In this document: piece after piece, positions 25,856-37,110 of the stretch
Layout of the letters: each line of letters begins with the position of its first letter
Position numbering within the stretch: position 1 is the stretch's first letter
Assembly: GCF_949987535.1 (NCBI RefSeq)
Contig: NC_080074.1
Coordinates: forward strand, 27,301,268 to 27,365,267
Length of the DNA stretch: 64,000 bases
DNA from: Balaenoptera acutorostrata
Taxonomy: Eukaryota; Chordata; Mammalia; Artiodactyla; Balaenopteridae
Reading direction: 5' to 3'
Translations under genes and position numbers: made by a program
The notes under the pieces: model-generated
Told to the model about the DNA's origin: nothing
Database searches by the model: none
Seen by the model: only the letters and a program-made list of their open reading frames with translations

Positions 25856-26885
25856 ATTTAAGAACTTAAAAACAAGACAACAGACTCCAAATGGAATCGC
25901 TTATGCTAAGTCCCCCGTCACCAAACTGAGACTTAACCACAGTTTCGATTCTCCCAGAAATGGAAACTTAAACCACAGTCAGGGACCCCCTGATCAGCAC
26001 TAGTGGGGCCGTCTGCCTGACAGGCCCCTGCCTCCCCCGAAGGAAAGTAACTGCATTAACCCACCGCTTCTTGGCCTAGTTTACTTTCCTCGTTCCTGCT
26101 CCCTTCTGCCTGTAAGTCTTTCATTTTCAACAGCTCCCTGGAGCTCCTTTCTATCTTCTAGATTAGATGCTGCCCGATTCAAATTGACTTTTGCTCAAAT
26201 AAACTCTTAAAATGTTTTCTATGCCTCAGTTTATCTTTTAACAGTTCTGTTAGTAACAGTAAGAAGCAGGGACCGAAGGAGACCCCCAACGGCCCCAGGA
26301 GCAACAAGCAACCAGACATGGTACCTGCTGAGCCCTGAGCTCGCTGCCTCTCCCGCCTCAGGAGGTGCTGGGTCCGTCCCTCGCGGAGCCTCCGTGGCTT
26401 CTGCCTGAGGAGCTTTCAGGCTTTGAGCATTTCTTTTCCAGACTCCGTTAGGAAACGGCCAGAGCTGGGGCGGGTCCGACTGAAAAACCGGATTGGGTTC
26501 AGAGTGGGTCCGGTTCTGACTTAGCTGGATTGGCCCCACGTGAGGCGTCAGGTGAATACAATTTTGTTTTAAGGCTGAACGAGCAGGTTAACCTTACCCA
26601 GGAAAATCTTTAATTGCAGTGGCCACAGCTGAGAACTTTTAACCTGGATAAGCCTATCCATTTACGAGGCACCTTAGAGAAAAGGTCTCAGCCAGGCATT
26701 CACCATAAAGGGTAGAGGGAAAATTATTTTTCCTTCGCTACAGTTTCTAGTGACCAGGACGAGACCCTCTGGGACACCCCACACACCTGTGTTCCCAGGA
26801 TCCCATCTGCTGGATTGGATGCTGCCTGATGTTTGCTCAAATAAACTCTTAAAATTTCTAATATGCCTCAGTTTATCTTTTAACA
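25856..26885 (+). repeat. ERV-type LTR region with two LTR 3' ends
   Basis: 26151-26243 and 26804-26885 are copies of the same LTR 3' end: GGATGCTGCC-type text, TTTGCTCAAATAAACTCTTA with an AATAAA signal, then TGCCTCAGTTTATCTTTTAACA. The first has an LTR-like body upstream (about 25856-26150). The second is preceded by about 560 bp of GC-rich, leader-like or rearranged DNA. No gag, pol or env frame is present. The 5' boundary and family (class I-like) are uncertain. Confidence 0.6.
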
Positions 26886-28454
26886 GAACCTAAAAATAAT
26901 TGCCTCCTATTACCAAAAACTTTAAATGCCACCTTCTAAAAAAAATATATAACTGTTAGAAACAGAGGGAAACAGAGATTCTATGTCTGGCTACTCACAT
27001 TCCGTGTGATTCATTCCACTCATCTTTCTGCTAATGCCCCTCAAACTCTGCAAGCTCCTTGGGCCACTCTGGGCCCTCTGAGCTCACTTTCTCACCCACA
27101 AGGATTTCTTTCTTCATCTGGTCTGGACTCAGTGCCTTAATTAAGCACTCCACCTCAACTAGTTCTTTTCTCAAAATGTTACTTTTTTTGTTTTAATTCA
27201 TGGAAATATAGGACTTCATAGCTCTCATGGCCCTCAGAACAGTCATTCTCCATATTTAGCCTAAGTCTGATCAATGTGGAAAACCAGTTTGGGTTGTATC
27301 TGAGTCCTTAAGTCACTTTAGTTCTTGTGTCAGATGGAACGTTGAGATACGTGGATCACGTGACTTGGAACAAACAGGCTTTGAGGGGCCCGGGTGCGAT
27401 GTCAAGCCCGGGCTAATGAAAAGTCACGGAGCTTCCAGAACATGTGAGAGCTCTGACTCTGTGTCCATAAGAGAAGCAGGTCAGGGCAGTAAACAGTTCA
27501 AAGACCCAAAGAACCATAAAGTGGCGAAGTACAACCGAAGATTGAACCATAACTGTGGGTGATTTTATAGTCACTGGGAGACACTGTTGTACTGGAGTCT
27601 GAAGTGTATTTAGTGATTGCCAACGTTTTTAGTGCTGTTTTGAGTCTTTTAAAGTTTTTAATATTGCTACTCCATAGTCTGCTATTTGAAAGTAGGCTAC
27701 AAACACAAAAAGAATGAGAATCACCAACTTAGAAAGAGTATCAAACCCCCAGTCCCTTATTTAAGGCTAAGGAACGAAAGTCTTAAGAGGAGAAGGGATT
27801 TGAGGTGGGGCAACACAGCTGGATTAGGGTGCACATAGCCAGGACGAAAATTCAGGCCTCAGGACACCCAGTCAAGTGATTTTTCCTACTACATCTTATT
27901 TCCTCTCTGAGTCTATAAACCTAGGTCATCAGCGTTAAAAATGAGTAGCAGAGAACAACTGGCAAAAGCCAGGGACTTAATCACATCCTTCCCTGCACTG
28001 AAGACATGTCTCTACTTGCCTCTTAAACTGTCTGGGGCACTGTGGACCTTCTCCTTCAAGAGCACTCAAATTCACAAAGATGGAACCCATCTAAATATTT
28101 GCACTGAGAGTTGGACATTTTGTTCAGGTAAGCGTGATTCCATTCAGCTTGTCCTCGTTTTGTAACTTCATGAAACCCTTACACAATGCATGGTGTGTCT
28201 TCGTTAACAAGAGGGGAGAAGAGTAGGACACGTGGGATATTTGGAGTTGATGGGACAGGGGTGGAGGACTGAAGAAATGTGCCTGGCTGCAGCCTGGCCC
28301 CTGAGAGGAATGGCAGGAAGCACATTTTACAGTTACCCATCTTGACCTCTGGTGTGCTTTCTGCAGGAGTTGGTGTATAAGGGGATCCAATTCATCAGAT
28401 GGAATGAGGCAGTGGGAATCCAGGCGATGGGAGGTATTGAAAGCAGGTAGGAAT
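26886..28454. other. Unassigned DNA
   Basis: 27700-27900 is weakly MIR-like. 27941-28127 is open from an ATG and meets a good donor (TTCAG|GTAAGC) but is otherwise unsupported. No gene called. Confidence 0.4.
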
Positions 28455-28690
28455 TCATGGTGTGATAACTTTATTCACAGCAAATCCACAGCCCATGGTT
28501 GAGGAAGGAGAGCAGCCCCCAGCCCCTGGGGAGGGGCCTGGGACTATGTGGGCAGGAGTCAGGTGCTCACCTAAGCAGTCTGGGGTTTTAAAGGGGATCC
28601 AGTTCCAGCAAGATTGTTGGGTGGTGAGATGAAGAAGTAGGATAAGGCCAATGAGGAGTGGCCAGCGGGCCACTCGGTGGGCACACAAGT
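28455..28690 (-). other. Minus-strand transcript-end-like segment
   Basis: On the minus strand a 77-codon open frame (MCAHRVARWPLLIG start) overlaps AATAAA (GTGAATAAAGTTATC, plus coordinates about 28465-28475) near its end. All three minus frames are fairly open, so coding is doubtful. It may be the end of a non-coding transcript or chance. Confidence 0.2.
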
Positions 28691-29399
28691 CACCAAAGAT
28701 GCAGTGGAGATCGTGATGGGATGAAGATGTCTCTTTTACAGAATACTCGGTTAAAAACTTTTTTTGTGTGAAAGTTTAATAATTTGTGCTTAGAGATAAG
28801 AAACAACCCACAAATGTCTACAAGTGTCCAAAGCATAAAAATGTTTTACCAAAATTCCCCAGTCAAGACGTCACGTGCCAAGTCTCTGTGCGCCCCTCCA
28901 GTCTCAGGTCTTGTAAATGTTCTCCCTGGCGCCCCACTCAGGACCCCACCCCCTCAGTTGGCCACAGCAAACAGTTGGCAGACCCTGTTGCTTGTGGCCC
29001 TCCAGCCTCCCTGAAATGCCCTTCCCTTCCCCTCCTTCCGATGGTTTAATGGACCATCTTGTGATGGTCTCCCACCCAGAGAGCTGATTCCTCCCACTTT
29101 TATCCCACTACTCGTTATTCCAATTCATGTGTTTGTGACTAGGGTTCATATTTGCCATTACACACCAGGTTGGCTGTACCAGTGGTAAAATTATTCAGTT
29201 ACTTCTGAACAACTTGATAAAAAAGCTTCTATCCCAAGACCCCCAATGCCCCCTCCCCCCTGCTCCCACTCAGCCCGGCCCCTCCTCTTACACTTTCCAG
29301 ACCACCCCAGGACGTGGGGAGATTGGTGCCAGGAGCAGCAGGGCCCTCCCCAGCTCCCTGGCCAAGATCTTCTCCTGCTCTCACCTAGTCCTGAGAATT
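28691..29399. other. Unassigned DNA
   Basis: No supported feature. The GC-rich part gives overlapping open frames in several registers, which is a compositional effect. Confidence 0.45.
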
Positions 29400-29520
29400 C
29401 CCAAGCGGGAGTCAGCACCCAGGTTCAAGTCTCATCTCTGGCTTGTGAATCCCTTAGCTCCTCTGAGACTTCTCTCGTCTGTAAGATGGAGATGGAAGCC
29501 CACCCTGCAGGGCTCCCAGT
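29400..29520 (+). repeat. MIR SINE fragment
   Basis: AGGTTCAAGTCTCATCTCTG, then CTTCTCTCGTCTGTAAGATG and GCAGGGCTCC follow the order of MIR in sense orientation. Confidence 0.65.
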
Positions 29521-30353
29521 AACACTGCCGGGTCTACGGGCATATACGTTCAGATTTCAATAGCCAGGTTGTGGTAGCTTTGAATCGGACACAAAGTTGA
29601 GCAAGGACCCTGAGAAAATTCCGGATAAAGAAAGCCAGGCCCGGCCGGCACCGACCCCAGCCACTTGGGCTGACAGACACTGCTGCTGTCTGCCACTGCC
29701 AGCGCTGTCCTACCCAGCGGCCAAGCGCGGGACTGGCAAGGCGGGGCCTCGCCTCCCAAAGCCAGTGCGGTGGCCTAATTGGCGCCAGGCTTCTTATCTG
29801 ACTTTAGTTGTGTAAACTCTCAGGGCATATGAGAAAGCACGGCTTTCACTGCCTTTGTTTTTGTCCAGAAAGCTCTTGAATGGGCGGGTGAGTTCGAAGG
29901 CTGCAGTCTTCTGAGAATCGGAGTTTCTTGGAAGTTTTTAAGAGCCCAGGCACTATTCCCTGGAAAATGTGAGGTTCCTGGGGTTTATTAGAAGCTTAAA
30001 CTTTTGGTCAAAGTTAAACATCTAGAAAAATGTTCCTGGGAAGTGTCGTCAACACCTTCTAAATTGGCTGCCTTGGCACTGTCTCAAGGCTGTGGTTTCT
30101 ACTTCAGATACTGGAACAGGACCAAGCCCGCTCGGGGTCCCCTTCTGGGATGGAAGATAAGTAAGAACCTCCTGCCTGCGTTTCCGAGTCAGGGAAATAA
30201 AAGGAGCCTGGCTGCGGGAATTGCATGAATCATATTTACATTAGTGTTAGAAAGTGCATTTCTCTCCAGGAGATTATATCCCTTCAAGGGCTTGCCTCCC
30301 CCCCTCGCCTCCCCTCCTACCTCCATCCCCACAGTGAGGGTGAGAGGCGAGAT
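29521..30353. other. Unassigned DNA with a small CpG-rich patch
   Basis: 29635-29790 has a local cluster of CpG (CCCGGCCGGCACCG, CAGCGGCCAAGCGCGG). It is too short to be called a CpG island by eye. No gene seen. Confidence 0.4.
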
Positions 30354-30364
30354 AAGAAAACTTG

Positions 30365-30683
30365 GGACATCTCTGGTGGTGCAGTGGTTAAGAGTCCACC
30401 TGCCAATGCAGGGGACACGGGTTCGATCCCTGGTCCGGGAAGATCCCACATGCCGTGGAGCAACTAAGCCCATGCACCGCAACTACTGAGCCTGCGCTCT
30501 AGAGCCTGCGAGCCACAACTACTGAAGCCTGCGTGCCACGACTACTGAAGCCCACACACCTAGAGCCCGTGCTCCGCAACGAGAAGCCCCCGCAGTGAGA
30601 AGCCTGCGCACCGCAACAAAGAGTGGCCCCTGCTCGCCGCAACTAGAGAAAGCCCGTGAAGACCCAATGCAGCCAAAAAAAAA
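30365..30683 (+). mobile_element. CHR-type tRNA-derived SINE
   Basis: The tRNA-like head has A box TGGTGGTGCAGTGGTTAAG and B box GGTTCGATCC. The tail consists of repeated AACTACTGAGCCTGCG/AACTACTGAAGCCTGCG blocks, ending GACCCAATGCAGCC plus poly-A. Flanks AAGAAAACTTG (30354-30364 and 30684-30694) are an 11-bp target duplication. The family is specific to Cetartiodactyla. Confidence 0.93.
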
Positions 30684-30694
30684 AAGAAAACTTG

Positions 30695-31744
30695 ATTCTT
30701 CTTGGATGGATACCTTTGTTCTGGGTTCCAAGGGGCAAGGACTAGGACCCAGGAAGCCCCCTGTGTGTTTGCATCCAGATGGGCAAGAGCATGGACCACA
30801 GGACCTGGGTAGAAAGAACAGCCAAGGGGACGGCCCCCCATGCCTCCTCTTAGAAAGCTGTCCTCCAGGTTGCTACCTCCCAGCCTGCTAGGAGGAACTG
30901 GGACCTAGGGTCCTATAAGCACAGTGGTGTGACCCCGCTGTAAAACTGTATCTGGCATTCCTTCCACCTTCCTAATAGTTCATCTCATGGCCCTTCTACC
31001 CTTCAAATGAGGCTGTTTGGAGTTTTTGCCTGAGTGATGGGAATTGAACAGCAGAAGAGAGAAAATGGGACCCTCTCCTGACTTTTTCTTTTGAAAGCTG
31101 TGCCCTTAAGAGGAACAACAATGACAACAAAAATTCAGAGGATGAATAATAGATTTGGAAGGTCCCTTGAGGAAGAGGAAAGCTTCTTCTGAATTCTCTT
31201 CAGATGCTGGGTGGAGGGGGTCAACTAAACAGGAAAATCATGACTCCACAGGCACTTGTAGACCCTGGGAAAGGGGAGCCTGCATTTTCTTCCCAGGCAC
31301 AGCCTGGGCAAGTGGTAAAGAGCAAGAAGAAATGGCCCAGAGATGTGTGTGTGCAGGAAGGGCTTTAGGTAACCAGGGAGCATGTCCTGGGCCCTGGTGA
31401 ATTGACCTCTGTGTCTGAGAGTGATATGCAATCAATAGGGCCCCTCAGACAAGCTCACTGAGTTTCTTGCAGCTGGGCATGACCCAAGAGGGGCACAAAC
31501 ATAGCTAAACGGATGGGGGTCTGGAAGATTAGCAATTAGAACAAGAAAGGGCTCGGCAGCACACTGTGTGGACTGGTGACTGAGCACTGAAGCAGGTGAG
31601 GAGACTTTGACCCGAGATTACATTTCCATCCCTGCTCCCCCAAGAAAATGCAAGCTTATGATAGAAATTAAGTTACCTGAGTGAGTTGACTGATATTCTT
31701 ATAACCTATTAAGAGTAGAATTCCACTCTTGGAAAAAAGTTAAT
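30695..31744. other. Unassigned DNA
   Basis: No supported gene or repeat. Confidence 0.45.
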
Positions 31745-32005
31745 AATACTTGGGTCCACTGAAAAAACACTGAAAAGATATACTTCCAACGTTCACTGTG
31801 GTTGCCTCTGGGCAGTGGAATTACTAGAGCTCTCCTCTCTCTAATCTCTCTATTCTTTCTTCCTTCCTTCCTTCCTTCCTCCGTTGCTCCCTCTCTCCCT
31901 TTCTTTCTTCTCTCTTTTTCTTTCTCTCTATGTATCTTCTTTCATAATCTTTCGCAATGAACTATTTTCTAATTTTCTCCAATAAACTTGTTTTGTTAAG
32001 AAAAA
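31745..32005 (+). repeat. Old LINE 3'-end-like segment with pyrimidine tract
   Basis: CACTGAAAAGATATACTTCC, GTGGTTGCCTCTGGGCAGTG and AATTTTCTCCAATAAAC resemble an old L1 3' end. It is expanded by a CT/CTTC-rich tract at 31828-31930 including five TTCC units. Confidence 0.45.
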
Positions 32006-33074
32006 GCAACACAATAGAATAAGAAAAATGAAAAATAATCAGCATTCAGGGTTTATTCCGTTTCACTCCGAGGATGAAGGAGTTTCTGTTGACATGTGTT
32101 TGATTTTCCTGTTAGACCCGGGACAAGCCAAGGATCTCCTGTGTGCTCTGGACTATCCTTCACCCTTCCTCCTCTTCCATACATATCTGGGATCTGGGCT
32201 TTCTAGAAAACCTCCAAGAATATTCTTTGCATAGGACCTGCTGTTTGTATCTGCTAAACTGGCTTTTGTCCTTCACAGTTTGGGAGTTTGCAGCTCAAAG
32301 TACATTTAAGGCACTTCCCTCCTTCATCCAAGCAGGATGCTGGCCCTCTTACTTGCCTATACTTGGGAGGCTAAAACAACTTATACATTTGTATCTGAGG
32401 GCAAAATCTAAATAATAGATTTTGGGCATTTATCAAGAGGAGGGGATTGTGCTAAATTCCCATCTCCCTGTAATGTAGAGAAATGGCTAAATTAGTCATG
32501 TTCAGTTTCAGTTGGAAACTCAGTTTGATATGAACATCTGATAAGGAATTTGATTAACCATCATGTGAACTATCTACCTTGTATGTTTCTAATCATGGTC
32601 TGGAATCCCCATGGTACCCAGCAGGCCTCTGGGGATAGCCTGGCCCCTGTATCACTTTGTGAGAACCCAGAAAATGAAAATTCACTTAAATCTTGACCTA
32701 TAGCTCAGCAAGTAAATTTATTGTCAAAAAAAAAATCACATTCGTTCTGGTTTCAAAGTTCTAGGCTGAAAGGATTTTGCACATTTCACGCCATTAGTTA
32801 CTACCTACCTCAGCCCCTACATATGGAATAATGAGGAAAAGGCTCAGGGCGAGTCTTGATGGCTTTCAACATCTAGAGGTTGCTAGACGGAGATTTTTAA
32901 TAACTTCCTGATAATGTGATAAGTCAAAGACTTGACTCCTTTCCCCTACCTTCCCCCAGACATCCATGTCCTATCACTTCTACCTCCTACATGTTTCTTG
33001 AATGAAAATAACTCTCCTCCATCTTCATAGTCACTTCCCCAGGTCAGACAGAGACACTGCCATCTTAGCTTCCT
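32006..33074. other. Unassigned DNA
   Basis: No supported feature. Confidence 0.45.
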
Positions 33075-34525
33075 ACCTGATCTTCAATAGGTGCCCACCT
33101 ACTAAAATACAGGTGTGATTCTGAAGTTCTGCAGTAGATCCCCATTGCTCCTAAATCTCCCGTTGCTCTTAGGGTAAACTTGCAACTCTTTCTCATGGCT
33201 TTCAAGACTTTTCCTTAGAGATTACAAACCAGAAGCCTGTGGAATGATAGGTTTTGCTTGGCTCACACAGTGCTTTTATAAATTTCAAGTAGAGCCAATG
33301 TTTATAATTTTGAAAACTTTGTGTACAAATCCAAACGTATGGCTTCTCTTGAAAAATCAGGGTATCTGGTAACTCTGGGCACAGGTTCCCACATGGAAAG
33401 GGCCTCCCACATGGATGAGGGCTTTGTTCTCCAGTTCTCCCAGTCTGCGCCATGCCTGCTATATACCCTTCCTCTGGTTCACGGAGGCTACCTGTCTGAT
33501 GATGCAGAGAGGTGGGCTCTACATTACTGGGCCCTGATGGCGCTCCTGTTCCCTCTCTCACTGCTCTCCCCCCACACATGCCTGGGGGCAGAATCTGGGG
33601 AGCTAACTTCTCTCAGTCTCCCTCTCCCCATCCCACCCCCTCATATGCACAGTCTGGGCTCTCTCTCACCTTGCTGCTCTGTAGAGGGAACCCACATTTG
33701 GGAATGTCTGATTCCAACTCATTCTTTGGGTCTCAGTTTAAATGTTCTCTTTCTTCGGATTGTCTGCCCTGACCTCCCCTACCCAGGCCCCATCCCCAAG
33801 TCATGTTTTAATTGTCCCTCCTTAGAATCCCCTATGGTGTAAGAACTAAATTTGACACTCAATATTACATGCTGCCTTGACATCTGGTGAAATCAGGGGG
33901 GCCTCAAACGGCATAACGGCAAGTTCCCCTCCCCACTCTACTCCCATGGATAACTCCCCTAGTCAAACAGCCCTCCTTATCAAACCCCCCAGATGCAGTT
34001 CCCATTAATCCCTGAGCAGTGGGTTTCAGTTTCCTGCCAGGTCACAGAACTAGTCAAACAAGCCAATCACATCCTCTTGCAGGAACCAGGGGCCTCCTCA
34101 CCCTCCTGATACTACAAGCCTACCTCTCACAGCCCCTGATGGTTCACTCGGTTCCTGAGTGCCATCCTTGTGTGACCTTGTATGGCGTGTGGTGTCCCCT
34201 GCCCCCCACCAGGCTGTGAGGATATGTGATTGATAAACTGCTATCAGTCTCAGCTGTCCAGTGCTGAGCGTTGCATATTCAGCCATCCCCATAACCTTAG
34301 GTTGGGAATCCCTCTTTCAACAATAGGGTGAATAGGAGGTGACTAAAACAGCCCACACGTACCATAACTGCTTGCTTACTCGCCTCCTCCCCCACTAGAT
34401 CACTGATTCCATGAGGGCAGGGGCTAGGAGAACAGGGATGGGTATACTGTTTGCCTCCAAACACTCAGTACCTAGCACAGAGCCTGTCACATCACAGGTG
34501 TTCAATAAACTCTTGTTGGCCATCT
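33075..34525 (+). repeat. L2 LINE, interrupted
   Basis: Sense L2 text at 33075-33230, 33690-33885 (TCAGTTTAAATGTTCTCTTT, TGTCTGCCCTGACCTCCCCT) and 34370-34525 (CATGAGGGCAGGGGCTAGG, ACCTAGCACAGAGCCTGTC, GTTCAATAAACTC). 33887-34322 does not belong to L2 and looks like an inserted LTR. 33235-33680 is also poorly matched. Confidence 0.65.
33887..34322. repeat. LTR-like insertion inside L2
   Basis: About 435 bp of GC-rich DNA bounded by TG (TGGTGAAATCAGG) and CA (CTCTTTCAACA) splits the L2. L2-like text resumes after it (CTTGCTTACTCGCC, CCCCCACTAGATCAC). I find no clear flanking duplication and cannot name the family. Confidence 0.35.
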
Positions 34526-35519
34526 CAGCAGGGTGGTAAGTATCTTATCAGTGGAAGTATTCAGCCAGAGCAGAAGAAATAAGCATCTTTCAGACATTGT
34601 AGAGGTTTCTCCTGGGTGATGCTTACTGCACATTTCAACTCTTAAGATTCTGTGATTCCAATAGTTTGTTACTTTGTTTCTTCATAGAGTTATGGCAGTC
34701 CCTATCTTGCTGAATAGGACAAGGTAGAAAACCAGTCATCTTTTACCATGAAGCAAGCTCTCAATTTTCAAGATGCCATCACTAATGTTAAATAGCCTTT
34801 GTTTTCAAGAACTAGGGACCAGTTCAATGAGCAGGACATTGCTATGCAACATACGAAGAGGCTGCAGAATTGAGCCCATTTGTTCTAAAGAGCACTATCA
34901 CAGCCCCTGGTGTTTACTGGGAAAAACCCCTACCATCTGCAGATGGTTTAGCAACAAATTTATACCATTTCCATGTGTCAGTAATGCTGTTCTAGAAATG
35001 AATCTAATCAGAGTGCTGTTTTAGCAGGGAGGATGTTCTCACTTAAATCCAAAAAACCATTTCCATCATTTCCAGATTTTTAAGAATCAAAATCCAGCTG
35101 ACTTTCTGCAGTATGCCATTTAAACATCTTGGAAATAAATCTACATGTTAAAATAGTAGCAACACTAATGGGTTATCACCGAACATTGTAAACTATCACC
35201 CTGTAACATGATGGTACCTTAGAGAGGATATACTTACAATTTAAATTTAAAGAATGTGTCACTGCCTTTTCTTTGATTTATTGAGTTAAAATCCAAACTA
35301 TTTTAGAACCATAAATTTTGCAATTTATGCCCATCAGAGAAAGACCTTCCAGTGCTTCATTTTAAGCTATGCCTATACATGAAACTAATCTGACTAAGGT
35401 CAATTCTTATGTGATCAAACCTCTGGCTTAAGTAAATCTTAATTTTGTTCAAACTCTATTTCAGGGGTGAGGAAGGATGTCCAATAGAGATAAATTATCA
35501 GAATAAAAACACCAGCTCT
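34526..35519. other. Unassigned DNA
   Basis: AT-rich, with no recognisable gene or repeat. Confidence 0.45.
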
Positions 35520-35775
35520 CCACAGGAGACAACAGAGGTGAGTGGATCAGAGCTCAGGCCTTAGATTTCACTGCCCTGGGTCCTAATCTTGGCTCTGCAC
35601 TTATTAACTGACTCAGTTTAAACTTAACCACCCCCAACCTTATCATCTTAAAATGGCAACAATGAGAATACTTCTGCCATGGTGATGTTGTGAGGATTAA
35701 AGGTGAAAATGAATACAAATGCTTATCACAGCTATTGGCACTCAAAAAGCATTCTATAAATGTTAACTATTATTG
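35520..35775 (+). repeat. MIR SINE
   Basis: Nearly full-length sense MIR: CCTGGGTCCTAATCTTGGCT, GCACTTATTAACTGACTCAG, TGTTGTGAGGATTAAAGG, ATAAATGTTAACTATTATT. Confidence 0.8.
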
Positions 35776-36051
35776 TTTGGTAAACTGGCTTCACAAAATG
35801 TCCTAGCAATGAAATCTTTAAAAATTTGATTCTGCAACTGAATACTGGAAACTGGAATTTGCCTCTTGGATTGCCAATGCCATTGGATCCCCACCAGTTC
35901 TCATGATTTAATTAATGAACATATAACTGCCAATTTCCAGAAGGGAGAAAGCCAAAGAAAAGTAGGGATGGTATTATAGACAATAACTCATTGTGAATCA
36001 GGAAGGGACATTATCTTTCTAGTCATTAATGAATTAAAAACCCAGCCAAGG

Positions 36052-36393
36052 GACTTCCCTGGTGGCGCAGTGGTTAAGAATCTGCCTGCCAATGCAGGTG
36101 ATACAGGTTTGATCCCTGGTCTGGGAAGATCCCACATGCCGCAAAGCAACTAAGCCCATGCGCCACAACTACTGAGCCTGCGCTCTAGAGCCCCACGAGC
36201 CACAACTACTGAGCCTGCATGCTGCAACTACTGAAGCCCGCATGCCTAGAGCCCATGCTCCACAACAAGAGAAGCCACCACAATGAGAAGCCCGCGCACC
36301 ACAACAAAGAGTAAACCCCGCTCGCTGCAACTAGAGAAAGCCCGGGCGCAGCAACGAAGACCCAACGCAGCCAGAAATAATAATAAAAAAAAC
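36052..36393 (+). mobile_element. CHR-type tRNA-derived SINE
   Basis: Full-length copy starting GACTTCCCTGGTGGCGCAG, with B box GGTTTGATCC and repeated ACTACTGAGCCTGCR blocks, ending GACCCAACGCAGCC plus an A/T tail. A perfect 15-bp duplication AAAACCCAGCCAAGG flanks it (36037-36051 and 36394-36408). Confidence 0.95.
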
Positions 36394-36408
36394 AAAACCC
36401 AGCCAAGG

Positions 36409-36714
36409 CATGAAGCCAAGGCAACAGCACACAGAGGTGTCTGACTGCAAATTTCCTTGGATCTAGGAGCATTAGCCCCAGTCATCACGTGTTGTCCCTT
36501 GGGGCTTGTCATGCCATGACTGGTCTTGGCCATTTGGAGTCCAAGAAACAAAGCCAAGAGACTGAAATGAGAGTGGGCATCTAGAGTGGCTCTGCGGCTC
36601 TGCAACTGGATAGTTTTCACTATGAAACCTGACATAGAAAAGTGGGTCTTGGCACTGGCATGTTTTTATCCCTCTCTTCAATGCCTATCTTCCTCTAGCC
36701 CTGATTTTCTGCAG
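36409..36714. other. Unassigned DNA leading to a candidate splice acceptor
   Basis: No repeat recognised. The stretch TATCCCTCTCTTCAATGCC...GATTTTCTGCAG at its end is a good polypyrimidine-AG acceptor. Confidence 0.35.
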
Positions 36715-36853
36715 CACCAACACACATCACTTAAGACATTGATTAAGGAAGATAGACAAGACGATCCTTCTTCAGAAAAGGACAATCACCCAGATAAAAC
36801 CAAATATGCCCAGTATTCTGACAACTATCTCACCACTACTTATGGGAATGCAG
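36715..36853 (+). other. Candidate coding exon (139 bp), gene unknown
   Basis: Preceded by a strong acceptor (TTTTCTGCAG) and followed by GCAG|GTAAGA, a strong donor. Only the frame starting at 36715 is open; it is open throughout and encodes 46 residues rich in charged and Tyr/Thr residues, including KEDRQDDPSSEKDN and QYSDNYLTTTYGN. The other two frames have stops within 30 bases. It is not part of a repeat I recognise. The length is not a multiple of three (one base left over). It could be an exon of a real gene or chance; I cannot name the protein. Confidence 0.35.
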
Positions 36854-36984
36854 GTAAGAAAGTATATTCTTCTTTACCTCCCAAGAGGCAAGTACTTAAT
36901 GGGAACAGGGACACACAATTCTTTTATTGTGACCTCCATATCTAAATTTTTTCAAGGTAACATAATCTACATGCACAATTTGGA

Positions 36985-37110
36985 AATATGTAAACATCCT
37001 GTGGGCAGTAATCATGGTTATCTTACTCGCTGTTGTATGCAAAGAAACTAGCACAGTACCTAGAACATAGTATGTATTCATGAATATTAAATAAAGAATG
37101 AATGAATGTA
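36985..37110 (+). repeat. L2 LINE 3' end
   Basis: GCACAGTACCTAGAACATAG and ATATTAAATAAAGAATGAAT match the L2 terminus. Confidence 0.55.

Noticed and set aside
29191..29563. Possible GC-rich coding exons
   Set aside because: Three overlapping registers are open and a MIR covers 29400-29520; no splice sites pair with them convincingly.
30365..30440. tRNA gene
   Set aside because: It has A and B boxes but is the head of a SINE with a tail, poly-A and target duplication; there is no intact cloverleaf gene.
30519..30891. Overlapping open frames on both strands
   Set aside because: They lie largely inside a CHR SINE whose GC-rich tail repeats lack stops; similar frames recur in the other SINE copies (36206-36635, 38533-38960, 41401-41715).
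36180..36330. CRISPR-like or tandem repeat array
   Set aside because: The repeated ACTACTGAGCCTGC blocks are the internal structure of the CHR SINE, seen in all four long copies.
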